The translations under genes were made by a program, and so were the position numbers. A stretch of 64,000 nt of DNA from contig JAFRQK010000046.1 of NCBI GenBank assembly GCA_017428635.1, positions 94,245 to 158,244 on the forward strand, given 5' to 3'. The notes under the pieces are model-generated. The model searched no databases, was not told the DNA's origin, and was given only the letters and a program-made list of their open reading frames with translations. Origin of the DNA: Clostridia bacterium (GTDB lineage Bacteria > Bacillota > Clostridia > Oscillospirales > CAG-272). This document shows, one piece after another, positions 27,964 through 37,212 of this stretch. The stretch's first letter is position 1. Each line of letters starts with the position of its first letter.

Positions 27964-28069
27964 TTTAAAGACATCCTCCGTTTGGATTTTTTTGCGGGAC
28001 CACGATTTTGCGCGGTCCTCTGTCTCCCCGCGGCGTTTGACGCCCGGGAAGGGGGTTTAGGCGCTAAGA

Positions 28070-28330
28070 TTATTTTGCTTTCTCAATGATCCTCACGAGT
28101 CTCCATCTCTTGGTCTTCGAGAGAGGTCTGGTCTCCATGATCTCGACCTTGTCGCCGATCCGGCATTCGCCGTTCTCGTCGTGAGCGTGGACCTTGGAAG
28201 TTCTTTTGATGATCTTACCGTACGTGGGGTGTTTTACGTTGTCTTCGATAGCGACGACGACGGTCTTGTCCATCTTGTCGCTGACGACCTTGCCCACTCT
28301 GGTTTTTCTAAGGTTACGTGTGTTTTCCAT
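28070..28330 (-). CDS. rpsQ: 30S ribosomal protein S17
   Basis: 86 residues with [20 protein letters not shown] and the OB-fold end [21 protein letters not shown] 106-base spacer with hairpins (GGACCGCG/TCGTGGTCC) separates it from rplN. Confidence 0.98.
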   Translation of the reverse strand: MENTRNLRKTRVGKVVSDKMDKTVVVAIEDNVKHPTYGKIIKRTSKVHAHDENGECRIGDKVEIMETRPLSKTKRWRLVRIIEKAK

Positions 28331-28344
28331 CTTTTATATCCCCC

Positions 28345-28533
28345 TCACGCGTTCTTCTCGCTGATGATGGTCATGACCCTGGCGATTTCTTTCTTCGTGT
28401 CGGAAATCTTGTGGGGATTGTCAAGCTGGTTGATGGCGTGCTGGAAACGAAGGTTGAAGAGCTCTCCCTTGAGATCCTTCAGCATGGCTTCGAGTTCCGC
28501 GCCGGTTTTATTTCTGAGTTCTGACGTTCTCAC
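28345..28533 (-). CDS. rpmC: 50S ribosomal protein L29
   Basis: 62 residues: [38 protein letters not shown] and a helix ending [12 protein letters not shown]. Located at the tunnel exit next to L23. It starts 3 bases after the rplP stop. Confidence 0.97.
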   Translation of the reverse strand: MRTSELRNKTGAELEAMLKDLKGELFNLRFQHAINQLDNPHKISDTKKEIARVMTIISEKNA

Positions 28534-28536
28534 AGC

Positions 28537-28968
28537 TTATCCCTCCACTTCACTTTCAAGCATCTCACGGGAGACGAAGCGGCACTTGATCGGGAGCTTA
28601 TGCATAGCGAGACGCATAGCCTCGCGCGCAATGTCCTCGGTGACTCCGTCCATCTCGAAGAGAACTCTGCCGGGTTTGACGACGGCTACCCAGTATTCGG
28701 GCGCGCCTTTACCGGAACCCATTCGGGTTTCAAGCGGCTTTTTCGTCACGGGCTTATCGGGGAATATTTTGATCCAGACCTGACCGCCACGGCGGATGTA
28801 TCTCGTCATGGCGACACGGGCCGCCTCGATCTGATTCGCCGTGATCCAGGCGGGTTCGCTGGCTACGAGACCGTAGCTGCCGTACGCGAGCTTGTTGCCG
28901 CGGGTGGCGACGCCCTTCATGCGTCCTCTCTGAACCCTTCTGAATTTTACTCTTTTAGGCATTAACAT
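28537..28968 (-). CDS. rplP: 50S ribosomal protein L16
   Basis: 143 residues beginning [19 protein letters not shown], with [19 protein letters not shown] and [18 protein letters not shown]. It organises the A-site region of the large subunit. Its start lies inside the end of rpsC (14-base overlap). Confidence 0.98.
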   Translation of the reverse strand: MLMPKRVKFRRVQRGRMKGVATRGNKLAYGSYGLVASEPAWITANQIEAARVAMTRYIRRGGQVWIKIFPDKPVTKKPLETRMGSGKGAPEYWVAVVKPGRVLFEMDGVTEDIAREAMRLAMHKLPIKCRFVSREMLESEVEG

Positions 28969-29902
28969 CGGTCACGCCTCCTTCCTTGGGTGCGTCGGCC
29001 GCGGGCGCCTCTTCACGGGGAGCTCGGGGAGCTTTGGGGGCTTCTCTTCTGAAACCGGGATCTCTGAAGCCTCTGCCCTCTTTGCGCTCGACGCCGTCGC
29101 GTCCTCTGCCGTCGCGCCTGCCGCCGTCTCTGCGGTCGCCGCCTCTGCGGTCGCCGTCACGACGGTCGCCTCTGCGATCGCCGCCCCTGCGGTCGCCGTC
29201 ACGACGGTCTCTGCGGTCGCCCGGTCTTCTGCCGCGTCTGTCGTCGCGCCGTTCGCCGGTGCGTGCGACCTCGGAGAGGACCTCGCCGTTGTAGATCCAT
29301 ACTTTGACGCCGATCTTGCCGTAGGTGGTGTCGGCTTCCCAGAAGCCGTAGTCGATGTCCGCGCGGAGCGTCTGCAGCGGAATGGTACCCTCGTGATAGT
29401 GCTCGCTGCGGGCGATGTCGGCGCCGCCGAGACGTCCGGAGACCGCTATCTTGATACCCTTCGCACCCATACGCATGGTGCGGCCGATCGCCTGCTTCAT
29501 AGCGCGGCGGAACGCGATACGTCTCTCGAGCTGAGAGGCGATCGACTCCGCGACGAGCTGTGCGCAAAGGTCGATGTGCTTGACTTCAACTACGTTCACC
29601 GATACGGGAACGCCCATCCTCTTTTCGAGGTCGAGACGCAAAGCGTCGATCTCGCTGCCGCCGCGTCCGATGACGATACCCGGCTTAGCGCAGTGGATGA
29701 ACACTCTCGCGCGGCCGGTGTTGTCCCTTTCGATCTCGATCTTCGGGATGCCTGCCGCGAAAAGCTTCTTTTTAAGATATTCTCTGATGTTGTAGTCAGA
29801 GACGAGGATGTCGCCGAATTTCTCATCGGATGCGAACCATCTGGAATCCCAGTTTTTGATTACGCCGACTCTGAGTCCGTGCGGATTAACTTTCTGTCCC
29901 AC
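28955..29902 (-). CDS. rpsC: 30S ribosomal protein S3 with long Arg/Gly/Asp-rich C-terminal tail
   Basis: 315 residues, where S3 is normally about 210-230. Residues 1-215 are ordinary S3: [20 protein letters not shown], the KH-domain [14 protein letters not shown] and [16 protein letters not shown]. Residues ~216-285 are repeats of Arg-Arg-Asp and Arg-Gly-Gly-Asp type (for example [10 protein letters not shown]). The last ~30 are Ala/Pro/Glu-rich. S3 forms the mRNA entry channel and part of the ribosomal helicase, so the tail would protrude at the entry site. The frame is continuous and overlaps rplP by 14 bases, so the tail is genuine coding sequence. Confidence 0.96.
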   Translation of the reverse strand: MGQKVNPHGLRVGVIKNWDSRWFASDEKFGDILVSDYNIREYLKKKLFAAGIPKIEIERDNTGRARVFIHCAKPGIVIGRGGSEIDALRLDLEKRMGVPVSVNVVEVKHIDLCAQLVAESIASQLERRIAFRRAMKQAIGRTMRMGAKGIKIAVSGRLGGADIARSEHYHEGTIPLQTLRADIDYGFWEADTTYGKIGVKVWIYNGEVLSEVARTGERRDDRRGRRPGDRRDRRDGDRRGGDRRGDRRDGDRRGGDRRDGGRRDGRGRDGVERKEGRGFRDPGFRREAPKAPRAPREEAPAADAPKEGGVTDVNA

Positions 29903-29916
29903 TTTCGACTACCTCC

Positions 29917-30252
29917 TCACTGTTTTTCCGTAACCGCGACGGTTACGTGGCTGGTTCTCTTGTTGATGCGGTCCGCCGAACCCTTGCCTCTCGGCATGAT
30001 CCTCTTGAGGATCGGACCCGCTCCGACGTAGCACTCGGAGACGACGAGGGTCTCGGGATCCATGCTGAAGTTGTGCTCGGCGTCAGCCGCGACCTTACGG
30101 AGAAGTTTCAGCACGTGTTCGCTTGCGGCCTTCGGAGTATTCCTGAGAATACCGACTGCCTCGGCGTAGCTCTTGCCTCTGATCAGATCGAGGACTACCT
30201 TGACCTTACGAGGGGAGATGCGGATATATTTCTGTGTTGCTCTTGCTTCCAT
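29917..30252 (-). CDS. rplV: 50S ribosomal protein L22
   Basis: 111 residues. KYIRISPRKVKVVLDLIRGK, then GPILKRIMPRGKGSADRINK, the hairpin that reaches into the exit tunnel. Standard length. Confidence 0.98.
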   Translation of the reverse strand: MEARATQKYIRISPRKVKVVLDLIRGKSYAEAVGILRNTPKAASEHVLKLLRKVAADAEHNFSMDPETLVVSECYVGAGPILKRIMPRGKGSADRINKRTSHVTVAVTEKQ

Positions 30253-30273
30253 TGCTTTTCCTCCCTCTCCTCA

Positions 30274-30555
30274 TTACTTACCGTTGTTGGAGGTCTTCGA
30301 TCCCGCGTGGCCCTTGAAGGTCCTGGTGGGAGCGAATTCGCCCAACTTATGGCCGACCATATCCTCGGTGATGTAAACCGGGATGTGACGTCTGCCGTCG
30401 TGAACGGCGATCGTATGGCCGATGAATTCCGGGAAAATGGTAGAGGCTCTTGACCAGGTCTTGAGCACTTTTTTGTCGCCCTTTTCGTTCATGGCGGAGA
30501 TCCTCGCGTAGAGTTTCGCCTCAACGTACGGCGCTTTCTTCAAGCTTCTGCTCAT
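30274..30555 (-). CDS. rpsS: 30S ribosomal protein S19
   Basis: 93 residues: [40 protein letters not shown] and [20 protein letters not shown]. Lies in the head of the 30S subunit with S13. Confidence 0.98.
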   Translation of the reverse strand: MSRSLKKAPYVEAKLYARISAMNEKGDKKVLKTWSRASTIFPEFIGHTIAVHDGRRHIPVYITEDMVGHKLGEFAPTRTFKGHAGSKTSNNGK

Positions 30556-30568
30556 TTATGCTGCCTCC

Positions 30569-31396
30569 TTACCTGTCGTTTCTGCGTTTGACGATGAACT
30601 TGTCGGTCCTTGCCTTCTTGTCTCTCGTCTTATAGCCGAGAGCCGGCTTGCCCCAGGGGGTCACAGGGCCCGGACGGCCGATCGGGCTCTTGCCCTCGCC
30701 GCCGCCGTGCGGGTGATCGCAGGGGTTCATGACCGAACCGCGGACCGTCGGACGAACGCCCATGTGACGACGTCTTCCGGCTTTACCGATCTTGACGGTG
30801 TCGTGCTCGACGTTGGAGATCTGGCCGATCGTCGCGCGGCATCCGATGCGGATGTAACGGACTTCTCCGGAGGGGAGTCTGACCTGAGCCATCTCGCCTT
30901 CCTTAGCCATCAGCTGAGCCTGCACGCCCGCAGACCGTACGAGCTGTCCGCCCTTACCGGGGTAAAGCTCGATGTTGTTGATGAACGTACCGACGGGGAT
31001 ATTCGCAAGCGGCAGGGTGTTGCCGGGCTTGATATCGGAATCCGCGCCGGAGGAGATCACCATACCGTCGGTGACGCCGACGGATGCTACCTCGTAGCTC
31101 TTCTTACCGTTTTCATCCTGAAGAAGGGCGATGTAAGCGGTCCTGTTGGGGTCGTACTCGACGCCGACGACCGTCTTCTTGCCGTCTTCTCTCTTGAAGT
31201 CGATGATACGGTATTTCTGTCTGTTGCCGCCGCCTTTGTGACGAACGGTGATCCTGCCGTAGCTGTTGCGGCCGGAATGTTTCTTTTTCTTTGCAAGAAG
31301 GCTCTTTTCGGGAGTGGACTTCGTTACTTCCTCGAAGGAGGGCACTGACATATGTCTTCTTGCAGGAGAGGTCGGTTTATATTTTCTTGCCGGCAT
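30569..31396 (-). CDS. rplB: 50S ribosomal protein L2
   Basis: 275 residues. [20 protein letters not shown] at the N-terminus, then the C-terminal [20 protein letters not shown] signature that lies close to the peptidyl transferase centre. Confidence 0.98.
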   Translation of the reverse strand: MPARKYKPTSPARRHMSVPSFEEVTKSTPEKSLLAKKKKHSGRNSYGRITVRHKGGGNRQKYRIIDFKREDGKKTVVGVEYDPNRTAYIALLQDENGKKSYEVASVGVTDGMVISSGADSDIKPGNTLPLANIPVGTFINNIELYPGKGGQLVRSAGVQAQLMAKEGEMAQVRLPSGEVRYIRIGCRATIGQISNVEHDTVKIGKAGRRRHMGVRPTVRGSVMNPCDHPHGGGEGKSPIGRPGPVTPWGKPALGYKTRDKKARTDKFIVKRRNDR

Positions 31397-31414
31397 TCTG
31401 TTTCTCCTCCTTCA

Positions 31415-31708
31415 TCAGTTCATGCCCTCAAAGAACTCGATCGTCTTTGATTCGGGCTTGAGAGTTACGATTGCTTTTTTCCACTCGGCGGTCCTGCCCG
31501 GAACGTAACGAACTCTCTTGGGCTTGCTCTTCATATTCATAACGTTGACGGCCTGGACCTTGACGCCGAAGAGTTCCTCAACGGCTTTCGCGATCTCGGG
31601 CTTCGTCGCGTCGGGCGCGACTTTGAAGGTGTATTTCTTCTCGGAGATCATGTCCATCGATTTCTCGGTGATGATCGGCTTCAGAATGATATCCTGTGCG
31701 AATTTCAT
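31415..31708 (-). CDS. rplW: 50S ribosomal protein L23
   Basis: 97 residues: ILKPIITEKSMDMISEKKYT, then FGVKVQAVNVMNMKSKPKRV. Docking site at the tunnel exit for trigger factor and SRP. Its ATG overlaps the rplD stop by 4 bases. Confidence 0.98.
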   Translation of the reverse strand: MKFAQDIILKPIITEKSMDMISEKKYTFKVAPDATKPEIAKAVEELFGVKVQAVNVMNMKSKPKRVRYVPGRTAEWKKAIVTLKPESKTIEFFEGMN

Positions 31709-32331
31709 TTGTCGTACACCTCCTCGATCTTACGCGCGGCGTCCTGAGCGATCACGAGGGTCGTGCAGTTCAGGATGTCGTACACGTTAAGAGTGTTCGG
31801 ATAAGCGACGGTGACGCCCGGAATGTTGCCGAGGCTGCGATAGACCTTGTCGTCCTTCTCGGGAATGACGACGAGGGCTTTCTTCGCCGCTCCGACGTCG
31901 GAGAGCATCTTGACCATCGTCTTCGTCTTGTACTCTTCGGTCTTTATAGCGTCGATGACGATCATGTCTTCGCTCGCTACTTTGGACGAGAGAGCGCCGG
32001 TGATCGCAAGGGCTCTTACCTTGCGGTTGAGTTTCGTTCTGTACGAACGGGGCTTCGGGCCGAGAGCGACTCCGCCGTGAGTCCACTGAGGACTTCTGGT
32101 GGAACCCTGTCTGGCGCGGCCGGTCCCCTTCTGACGCCACGGTTTCTTGCCGCCGCCGGAGACCTCGGTCCTCGTCAGAGTGGACTGAGTGCCCTGTCTC
32201 TGGTTGCCGAGATAGTTTTTGACAGCCGCGTGGAGGACAGCACCGTTAACGGGAGCTGCAAACACTTTGTCGGAGAGGCTGATCGTTCCGACTTCGCCGC
32301 CCGCCATGTTGACAACTTTGATTTCTGGCAT
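31705..32331 (-). CDS. rplD: 50S ribosomal protein L4
   Basis: 208 residues. The tunnel loop region is visible as GGGKKPWRQKGTGRARQGS followed by SPQWTHGGVALGPKPRSY. In enterobacteria L4 represses its own operon through the S10 leader; whether that occurs here is unknown. Confidence 0.98.
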   Translation of the reverse strand: MPEIKVVNMAGGEVGTISLSDKVFAAPVNGAVLHAAVKNYLGNQRQGTQSTLTRTEVSGGGKKPWRQKGTGRARQGSTRSPQWTHGGVALGPKPRSYRTKLNRKVRALAITGALSSKVASEDMIVIDAIKTEEYKTKTMVKMLSDVGAAKKALVVIPEKDDKVYRSLGNIPGVTVAYPNTLNVYDILNCTTLVIAQDAARKIEEVYDK

Positions 32332-32351
32332 TTTTCTTTCCTCCTTCCGAC

Positions 32352-32981
32352 TTATTTAACGCTGTCGCGGATGAACACGATATTGCCGCGGGATCCGGGA
32401 ACGGCTCCCTTGAGGGCGATGAGGTTCTTTTCCGCGTCGACTTTTACGACTTCGAGATTCAGGACGGTGACCTGTTCGTTACCGTACTGTCCCGCCATCT
32501 TCTTGTTCTTGTAGATCCTGGACGGCGTCGAGTTGGCTCCCATGGAACCGGGCTGACGGTGGACAGGACCCGTACCGTGCGTCATCTTGAGAGTGTGGAA
32601 GCCCCATCTCTTGACTGCTCCGGAGTAACCGTGACCTTTGCTGGTGCCTGTAACGTCGACCTTGTCGCCTGCGGCGAAGGTATCGACTGCAACCACGTCA
32701 CCGACGTTCATCGAAGCGGCGTCCTCAAGACGGAATTCCTTGAGATGACGTTTCGGGCTGACGCCCGCTTTCTTGAAGTGACCGGCTCTCGGTTTGCCGA
32801 CCAGCTTCTCACGGATATCTTCGAAGCTCAACTGTACGGCTTCGTATCCGTCGTTTTCGACGGTCTTCTTCTGAGTTACGGGGCATGGACCCGCCTCGAT
32901 GACCGTCACGGGGATCACAAAACCGTTCTCGTCGAAGATCTGCGTCATCCCCAGCTTTTTGCCGATGATTCCTTTCTTCAT
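32352..32981 (-). CDS. rplC: 50S ribosomal protein L3
   Basis: 209 residues: [20 protein letters not shown], then [20 protein letters not shown] and [20 protein letters not shown], whose loop reaches the peptidyl transferase centre. A 170-base hairpin-bearing spacer separates it from rpsJ. Confidence 0.98.
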   Translation of the reverse strand: MKKGIIGKKLGMTQIFDENGFVIPVTVIEAGPCPVTQKKTVENDGYEAVQLSFEDIREKLVGKPRAGHFKKAGVSPKRHLKEFRLEDAASMNVGDVVAVDTFAAGDKVDVTGTSKGHGYSGAVKRWGFHTLKMTHGTGPVHRQPGSMGANSTPSRIYKNKKMAGQYGNEQVTVLNLEVVKVDAEKNLIALKGAVPGSRGNIVFIRDSVK

Positions 32982-33151
32982 CGTTTTTTCCTCCTTAAAA
33001 AGGTTATTGGTTGGCTCGCGGCCAACTTGACCTCGCCGCCATCAAGCTTCGGGTCTCGATCCGGAGGGGATCTCCGCCTTTATCGCTCTGTACGGGTTGG
33101 CTTATTTCCAAAGGGCATGTGAGATCTGCCCGTTGGTACGTGGGTTTTGCC

Positions 33152-33463
33152 TTACAGTTTGAGATCGATGTCCACACCCGCGGGAAGTTCCACGGACATG
33201 AGAGCTTCGACGACCTTCTGCGAGGGCTTTCTGATCTCGATAAGTCTCTTGTGCGTTCTCTGCTCGAACTGTTCGCGGCTGTCCTTGTACTTGTGGACCG
33301 CGCGAAGGATCGTGACGATCTCTTTGTCGGTGGGAAGCGGAACGGGTCCGGAGACCTCCGCGCCGTTTCTCTTCGCGATCTCGACGATCTTAGCCGCCGC
33401 AGAGTCAACGAGGGTGTGCTCGTAACTCTTGAGCCTTACTCTGATCTTTTCGCTTGCTGCCAT
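33152..33463 (-). CDS. rpsJ: 30S ribosomal protein S10
   Basis: 103 residues: [39 protein letters not shown] and the end [13 protein letters not shown]. The start is the ATG at 33463 with AAAGGAGG 7 bases upstream. The frame stays open 85 codons further upstream, but that part is leader, not protein. S10 is the first gene of the superoperon; in transcription antitermination it is also the NusE partner of NusB. Confidence 0.98.
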   Translation of the reverse strand: MAASEKIRVRLKSYEHTLVDSAAAKIVEIAKRNGAEVSGPVPLPTDKEIVTILRAVHKYKDSREQFEQRTHKRLIEIRKPSQKVVEALMSVELPAGVDIDLKL

Positions 33464-33730
33464 GTTTTGCCTCCTTTTAAATATGTGTTTTTTTCTGAGG
33501 CGCTTTACACGCGTCCGGGCGTTCCTTTTGTCTCCGAAAGTGCGCCGAGACCGACTAACGTCGATCCCGGTTCGAAAAAGGGCAAAGATGCCCCCGCAGT
33601 CAGAGCAGAAAGGAGCGCGCCCCGCGCGTTCCCCGCCCGGCTTATGCCGGACATACTCCGCGGAAATTCCCCGCCCGCTCCCTGACAGTTCGGAGCGTTC
33701 GGCAACCTCCCGCATCATCGCGCATCAAAC
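33464..33730 (-). promoter_or_regulatory. Long 5' leader of the ribosomal superoperon
   Basis: About 265 bases of GC-rich leader between the predicted start of transcription (~33730) and rpsJ. A weak terminator-like element (GGGCA-TCTT-TGCCC followed by five T) lies near 33590 and could act in attenuation. I see no match to a known ribosomal leader motif by eye. Confidence 0.45.
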
Positions 33731-33736
33731 AGCAGT

Positions 33737-33765
33737 ATTATATCATAAATGAAAGACGCTTTCAA
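33737..33765 (-). promoter_or_regulatory. Main promoter of the ribosomal superoperon
   Basis: Minus strand TTGAAA (33765-33760), 17-base spacer ending in TGA (extended -10), TATAAT (33742-33737). A perfect palindrome TTTTCGCGCGAAAA (33806-33819) lies about 40 bases further upstream. Confidence 0.85.
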
Positions 33766-33953
33766 CAACTGTTCCGAAATTGACTTGAAAAAATAATGTG
33801 AGAAATTTTCGCGCGAAAACAAGACTCTTTTGGTAATAATTCACAAAACGCCTCGTTTTTCGCCTTTTTCCGCATTCAGGAGACGAAAAAACGGTCCGGG
33901 ACTAGGATCGCTTCGCCAATAAGCAAAAAAAGTGCATATTTCGCGCGCGTATA

Positions 33954-33982
33954 TTGAATTCAATTTTGAAATGTGCTATTAT
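33954..33982 (+). promoter_or_regulatory. Promoter for the membrane protein - TelA - TPM genes
   Basis: TTGAAT (33954-33959), 17-base spacer, TATTAT (33977-33982), about 90 bases before the ATG at 34073. The rest of the 33766-33953 gap is AT-rich with no gene evident. Confidence 0.65.
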
Positions 33983-34072
33983 ATACAGAAGGATGATTTT
34001 TGACAGGACCGTACGGGCGATCGCCCGCGGTCCGCGCCAGACATAAATAACCCCGGAAAGGAAAAACCGCCG

Positions 34073-34957
34073 ATGGACACTCAAAACAGCGAGAAAAAAA
34101 CAGAAAAAAAGGTCCGTCCGGAACCGAAAGGCAGCCCGGTACTGTTCCGCGTGTGTTCCGTTGTTTCCGCGATCTTCGGTATCGCCGGAGCGATCGTTTA
34201 TTTTTTCGCATACGTCAATGATTACGAGCCCGGGATCATGCACTTCAGAACGGGATCGTATCTCATAGTGCTCGCAGGCTGTCTGATCGCGGCGTCCGCA
34301 CTTTCTGCGCTCGTCGCCGGGATAGCCTCAAGAGGAACGGGCGCTGCGAGCCGGATCGAATTTCCCGGCGCATCCGCGGTCTTCTTCACTTTTCTTTCCG
34401 GACTTCTGTTTGCCGCGTACGTCGTATCCGTGCTGATCTCGTCCCGCGGTCTTCCCGGGGGCGTTCTTGAAAAGATCGCGCTGTTCGTCGCCGCCGTTTC
34501 CGCCGTCGCAATGATACTCAGAGCGACGACGTGGGGTTCCGGCTCCGGCGGAGCGATCCTGTCGCTCTTCCCCGTGATATTCACGGGTCTTCTGATCTTC
34601 ATCTACTATTTCGATATGACCACCGCGCCGATCAACTCCCCCGAAAAAGGAATGACGAACGTCCTTTTGTCCGTCGTTCTTCTCTTCTTCCTCGGCGACA
34701 CGCGAGACAGGATCGACAGGATCAGCCCTGTCCTCGCGGTTTTCACCCGCGTAAGCGCGGCGTTTATCGCTTTGCCCGTTGCCGCGGTGAGAATCGTACT
34801 TCGTTTCACATCTCAGCTTGAAAGCCCGCCGTTCATCGTGAACGCGCTCCTCATATCCGTCGGTCTTTTCGCCCTCTATCTGCTCGTCCTGACAGGGAGG
34901 CAGATACGCGCGGGAAAACAGGAGGCGGAGCCCGATCCCGGGAAGCAGCCGGAATAA
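34073..34957 (+). CDS. Multi-pass membrane protein of unknown function
   Basis: 294 residues with a charged cytoplasmic N-terminus (many Lys and Glu in the first 25 residues) and about seven or eight hydrophobic helices. Examples begin at VCSVVSAIFGIAGAIVYFF, YLIVLAGCLIAASALSALV, ILSLFPVIFTGLLIFIYYF and NALLISVGLFALYLLVL. I recognise no family. It is 34 bases upstream of the TelA gene and likely in one transcript with telA and the TPM gene, so a shared envelope or stress role is plausible. Confidence 0.75.
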   Translation: MDTQNSEKKTEKKVRPEPKGSPVLFRVCSVVSAIFGIAGAIVYFFAYVNDYEPGIMHFRTGSYLIVLAGCLIAASALSALVAGIASRGTGAASRIEFPGASAVFFTFLSGLLFAAYVVSVLISSRGLPGGVLEKIALFVAAVSAVAMILRATTWGSGSGGAILSLFPVIFTGLLIFIYYFDMTTAPINSPEKGMTNVLLSVVLLFFLGDTRDRIDRISPVLAVFTRVSAAFIALPVAAVRIVLRFTSQLESPPFIVNALLISVGLFALYLLVLTGRQIRAGKQEAEPDPGKQPE

Positions 34958-34991
34958 TTACAGGATTTTAAGCAGAAAGGATAAATAAAAA

Positions 34992-36140
34992 ATGGAAAAC
35001 GGAATTCCCGAACTCACTCTGACGTCCGGAGCGGCCGCCGCCGCGGATCCCGTCCCCACAGCAGCCGACGCCGCAAACGACGTCGCGGCTCCCGAAGGAT
35101 TCGTCTTCACCGAAGAGGAACAGAAACAGATAGACGAGTTCTCGGAAAAGATCGATATTACCGACAGCACCATGGTGCTCAGCTACGGCGCGCCGGCGCA
35201 GAAAAAAGTATCCGAGTTCTCCGACGCCGCTCTCGAGGGCGTCCGTACCAAGGACTTCGGTCAGACCGGCGAGATGATCTCGAATCTCATCTCCCAGCTC
35301 AAAGGGCTCAACGACGACCAGGGCAAGGGCGGATTCTTCGGCCTTTTCCGTAAAACGAAGAACAAGATCGAGTCGATGAAGATCAAATATGCCAAAGCGG
35401 AAGAGTCGGTCTCGATGATCAGCGGCGAACTTGAACGCCATCAGGTCGTCCTGCTCAAGGACATCACGACGCTCGACAAACTCTACGAGATGAACCTCGA
35501 TTATCTCAAAGAACTGACGATGTACATCGCCGCGGGCAAAAAGAAGCTCGCTTACGAAAGGGAGAACACCCTTCCCGAATATCTGGCGAAAGCGAAAGAG
35601 ACGGGTCTTCCCGAGGACGCGCAGGCGGCGAACGATTTCTCCGAGATCTGCGACAGATTCGACAGAAAGCTTCACGACCTTGAACTCACCCGGATGGTCG
35701 CGATACAGATGGCTCCGCAGATCAGACTTCTGCAGAACAACGATTCGATGATGAGCGAGAAGATCCAGACCGTTCTCGTCAACACGATCCCGCTCTGGAA
35801 GAGCCAGATGGTCCTTGCGCTCGGAATCGCGCACTCCGAAGAAGCTATGAAGGCTCAGCGCAGCGTCACCGATATGACGAACGAACTGCTCCGCCAGAAC
35901 GCCGAGACGCTTCACACCTCAACCGTCGAGATAGCCAAAGAGACGGAGAGAGGTATCGTCGATATGGAAACGCTCACACATACGAACGAGCAGCTGATCG
36001 CCACGCTCGACGAGGTGCAGCAGATCCACGCCGAAGGCAGAGAGAAGAGAGCCGAAGCCGAGGCGAAGCTGCGCGGCATAGAAAACGAACTCAGACAAAA
36101 ACTGCTTGAAGTCAACGGAGAGAAGGAAGAATCGAAATGA
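34992..36140 (+). CDS. TelA-family toxic anion resistance protein
   Basis: 382 residues, the usual TelA/KlaA length. Family features are the stretch IDITDSTMVLSYGAPAQKKV, the GGFFGLFRKTKNKIESMKIK basic segment and long coiled helices with LLQNNDSMMSEKIQTVLVNT and IPLWKSQMVLAL. TelA proteins were named for tellurite resistance but more often belong to general envelope stress loci. The role here is inferred. The stop overlaps the start of the TPM gene by 4 bases, so the two are made together. Confidence 0.9.
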   Translation: MENGIPELTLTSGAAAAADPVPTAADAANDVAAPEGFVFTEEEQKQIDEFSEKIDITDSTMVLSYGAPAQKKVSEFSDAALEGVRTKDFGQTGEMISNLISQLKGLNDDQGKGGFFGLFRKTKNKIESMKIKYAKAEESVSMISGELERHQVVLLKDITTLDKLYEMNLDYLKELTMYIAAGKKKLAYERENTLPEYLAKAKETGLPEDAQAANDFSEICDRFDRKLHDLELTRMVAIQMAPQIRLLQNNDSMMSEKIQTVLVNTIPLWKSQMVLALGIAHSEEAMKAQRSVTDMTNELLRQNAETLHTSTVEIAKETERGIVDMETLTHTNEQLIATLDEVQQIHAEGREKRAEAEAKLRGIENELRQKLLEVNGEKEESK

Positions 36141-37123
36141 AAAAAGTATTGGCAGCTGTCATCGCAACGGTAATCATAGCGGCGCTCGCCGTATCGGTCT
36201 TCGCCGATTATCCGAAAAGCGAAACGTTTATTTATGACGGAGCCGAAATGCTCAGCGAAGAGGCTGAAGCCGAGATCAAAAGCGTCAGCGACGCCCTGTT
36301 CGTAGCGAAGGGCGTCAGGATCGCCGTTTGTACGGTCGACAACACGGGCGACATCCCCGCCAACACTTACGCAAGAGGCGTGTTCGGAGAATGGGGAGTC
36401 AACGGCGTCCTGATCCTCGCCGTAAAGAGCACCGAATTCTATTACGCGGTACAGAGTTCGTCCATAGCCGATACTCTGACGGATGAAAAGCTGGGAGAAA
36501 TAATGAACACGGTCCTCGAACCGGAATTCGCAGCGGGTAATTACAGCGCGGGTTTCTCGGCGACCGTCAAAGCGATCTCGTCTTTCATATCCGAAAACGT
36601 AAAAACGCCTGAAGCCGCGGACAAATCTTCGTCCGAAGCGCCGAAGAAAAAGAACGGCTTTGTCATATTCCTCGTTATCGTGCTCATTATCGCCGCCATT
36701 CTCGGAGGCGGTTACGGTCTTCTCGTCTACCTTGAAAAGAAGCAGGAGAGAGAACGCCGTCTGAGACTTGAGGAAAAAAGGAGAAGACTCGCCCAGAGCG
36801 GCCGCGGGAACTATTTCGGAGCGCCTTCGAACGGTCGGAACGCCTACGGTCAGTCTCCGGCGGGAAGAGGCGACTTCGATCGCGAATACGGCGCGCGCAG
36901 TCAGGGTGAACGCGGTGGCGACAGATTCGTATATCCCGAATCGTCACCGACGGCTCGTCCCGGTCAAAGAATGCAGAACCCCGTAAACAACGTAAACCGC
37001 AGGACAGTTTCCGCTCCGCCGAGAGGACAGAGAGTGGATTTCGACAGAGAATATTACAGAGGAACGCCCGCGGGCGAGGAAAACGTCGACGCGAGCGCAA
37101 CGAGAGAATTTACAAGACACTGA
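36137..37123 (+). CDS. TPM-domain protein, exported with one membrane anchor
   Basis: 328 residues. A signal peptide (MKKVLAAVIATVIIAALAVS) ends near FADYP; the extracellular TPM domain covers about 25-150 (FIYDGAEMLSEEAEAEIKSV and GVLILAVKSTEFYYAVQSS). A single membrane helix follows at about 173-196 (FVIFLVIVLIIAAILGGGYG). The ~130-residue tail is Arg/Gly/Pro-rich and probably disordered. TPM (YgcG) proteins have been implicated in membrane repair and photosystem turnover; here the pairing with TelA points to envelope stress. Confidence 0.85.
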   Translation: MKKVLAAVIATVIIAALAVSVFADYPKSETFIYDGAEMLSEEAEAEIKSVSDALFVAKGVRIAVCTVDNTGDIPANTYARGVFGEWGVNGVLILAVKSTEFYYAVQSSSIADTLTDEKLGEIMNTVLEPEFAAGNYSAGFSATVKAISSFISENVKTPEAADKSSSEAPKKKNGFVIFLVIVLIIAAILGGGYGLLVYLEKKQERERRLRLEEKRRRLAQSGRGNYFGAPSNGRNAYGQSPAGRGDFDREYGARSQGERGGDRFVYPESSPTARPGQRMQNPVNNVNRRTVSAPPRGQRVDFDREYYRGTPAGEENVDASATREFTRH

Positions 37124-37137
37124 AATTGCAGGCGGGA

Positions 37138-37173
37138 CCGCGCCGGGCGGAAAAACGCCCCGGCGCGGTTTTT
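37138..37173 (+). terminator. Intrinsic terminator after the TPM gene
   Basis: CCGCGCCGGGCG pairs with CGCCCCGGCGCGG (one bulged base) around an A-rich loop, followed by five T. Confidence 0.88.
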
Positions 37174-37212
37174 GAACGCGCCGCCGCATTATTGTATTAG
37201 GAGAGACCCGAA

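Noticed and set aside
33464-33718. An 85-codon N-terminal extension of rpsJ
   Set aside because: S10 proteins are about 102 residues, and a strong AAAGGAGG lies just before the ATG at 33463. The extension is leader that happens to lack stops.
37172-37200. A -35/-10 pair (TTGAAC-17-TATTAG) before the ABC-F gene
   Set aside because: The start of transcription would fall after the ribosome binding site and about 6 bases before the ATG, so it would give a nearly leaderless mRNA for a gene with a clear binding site.
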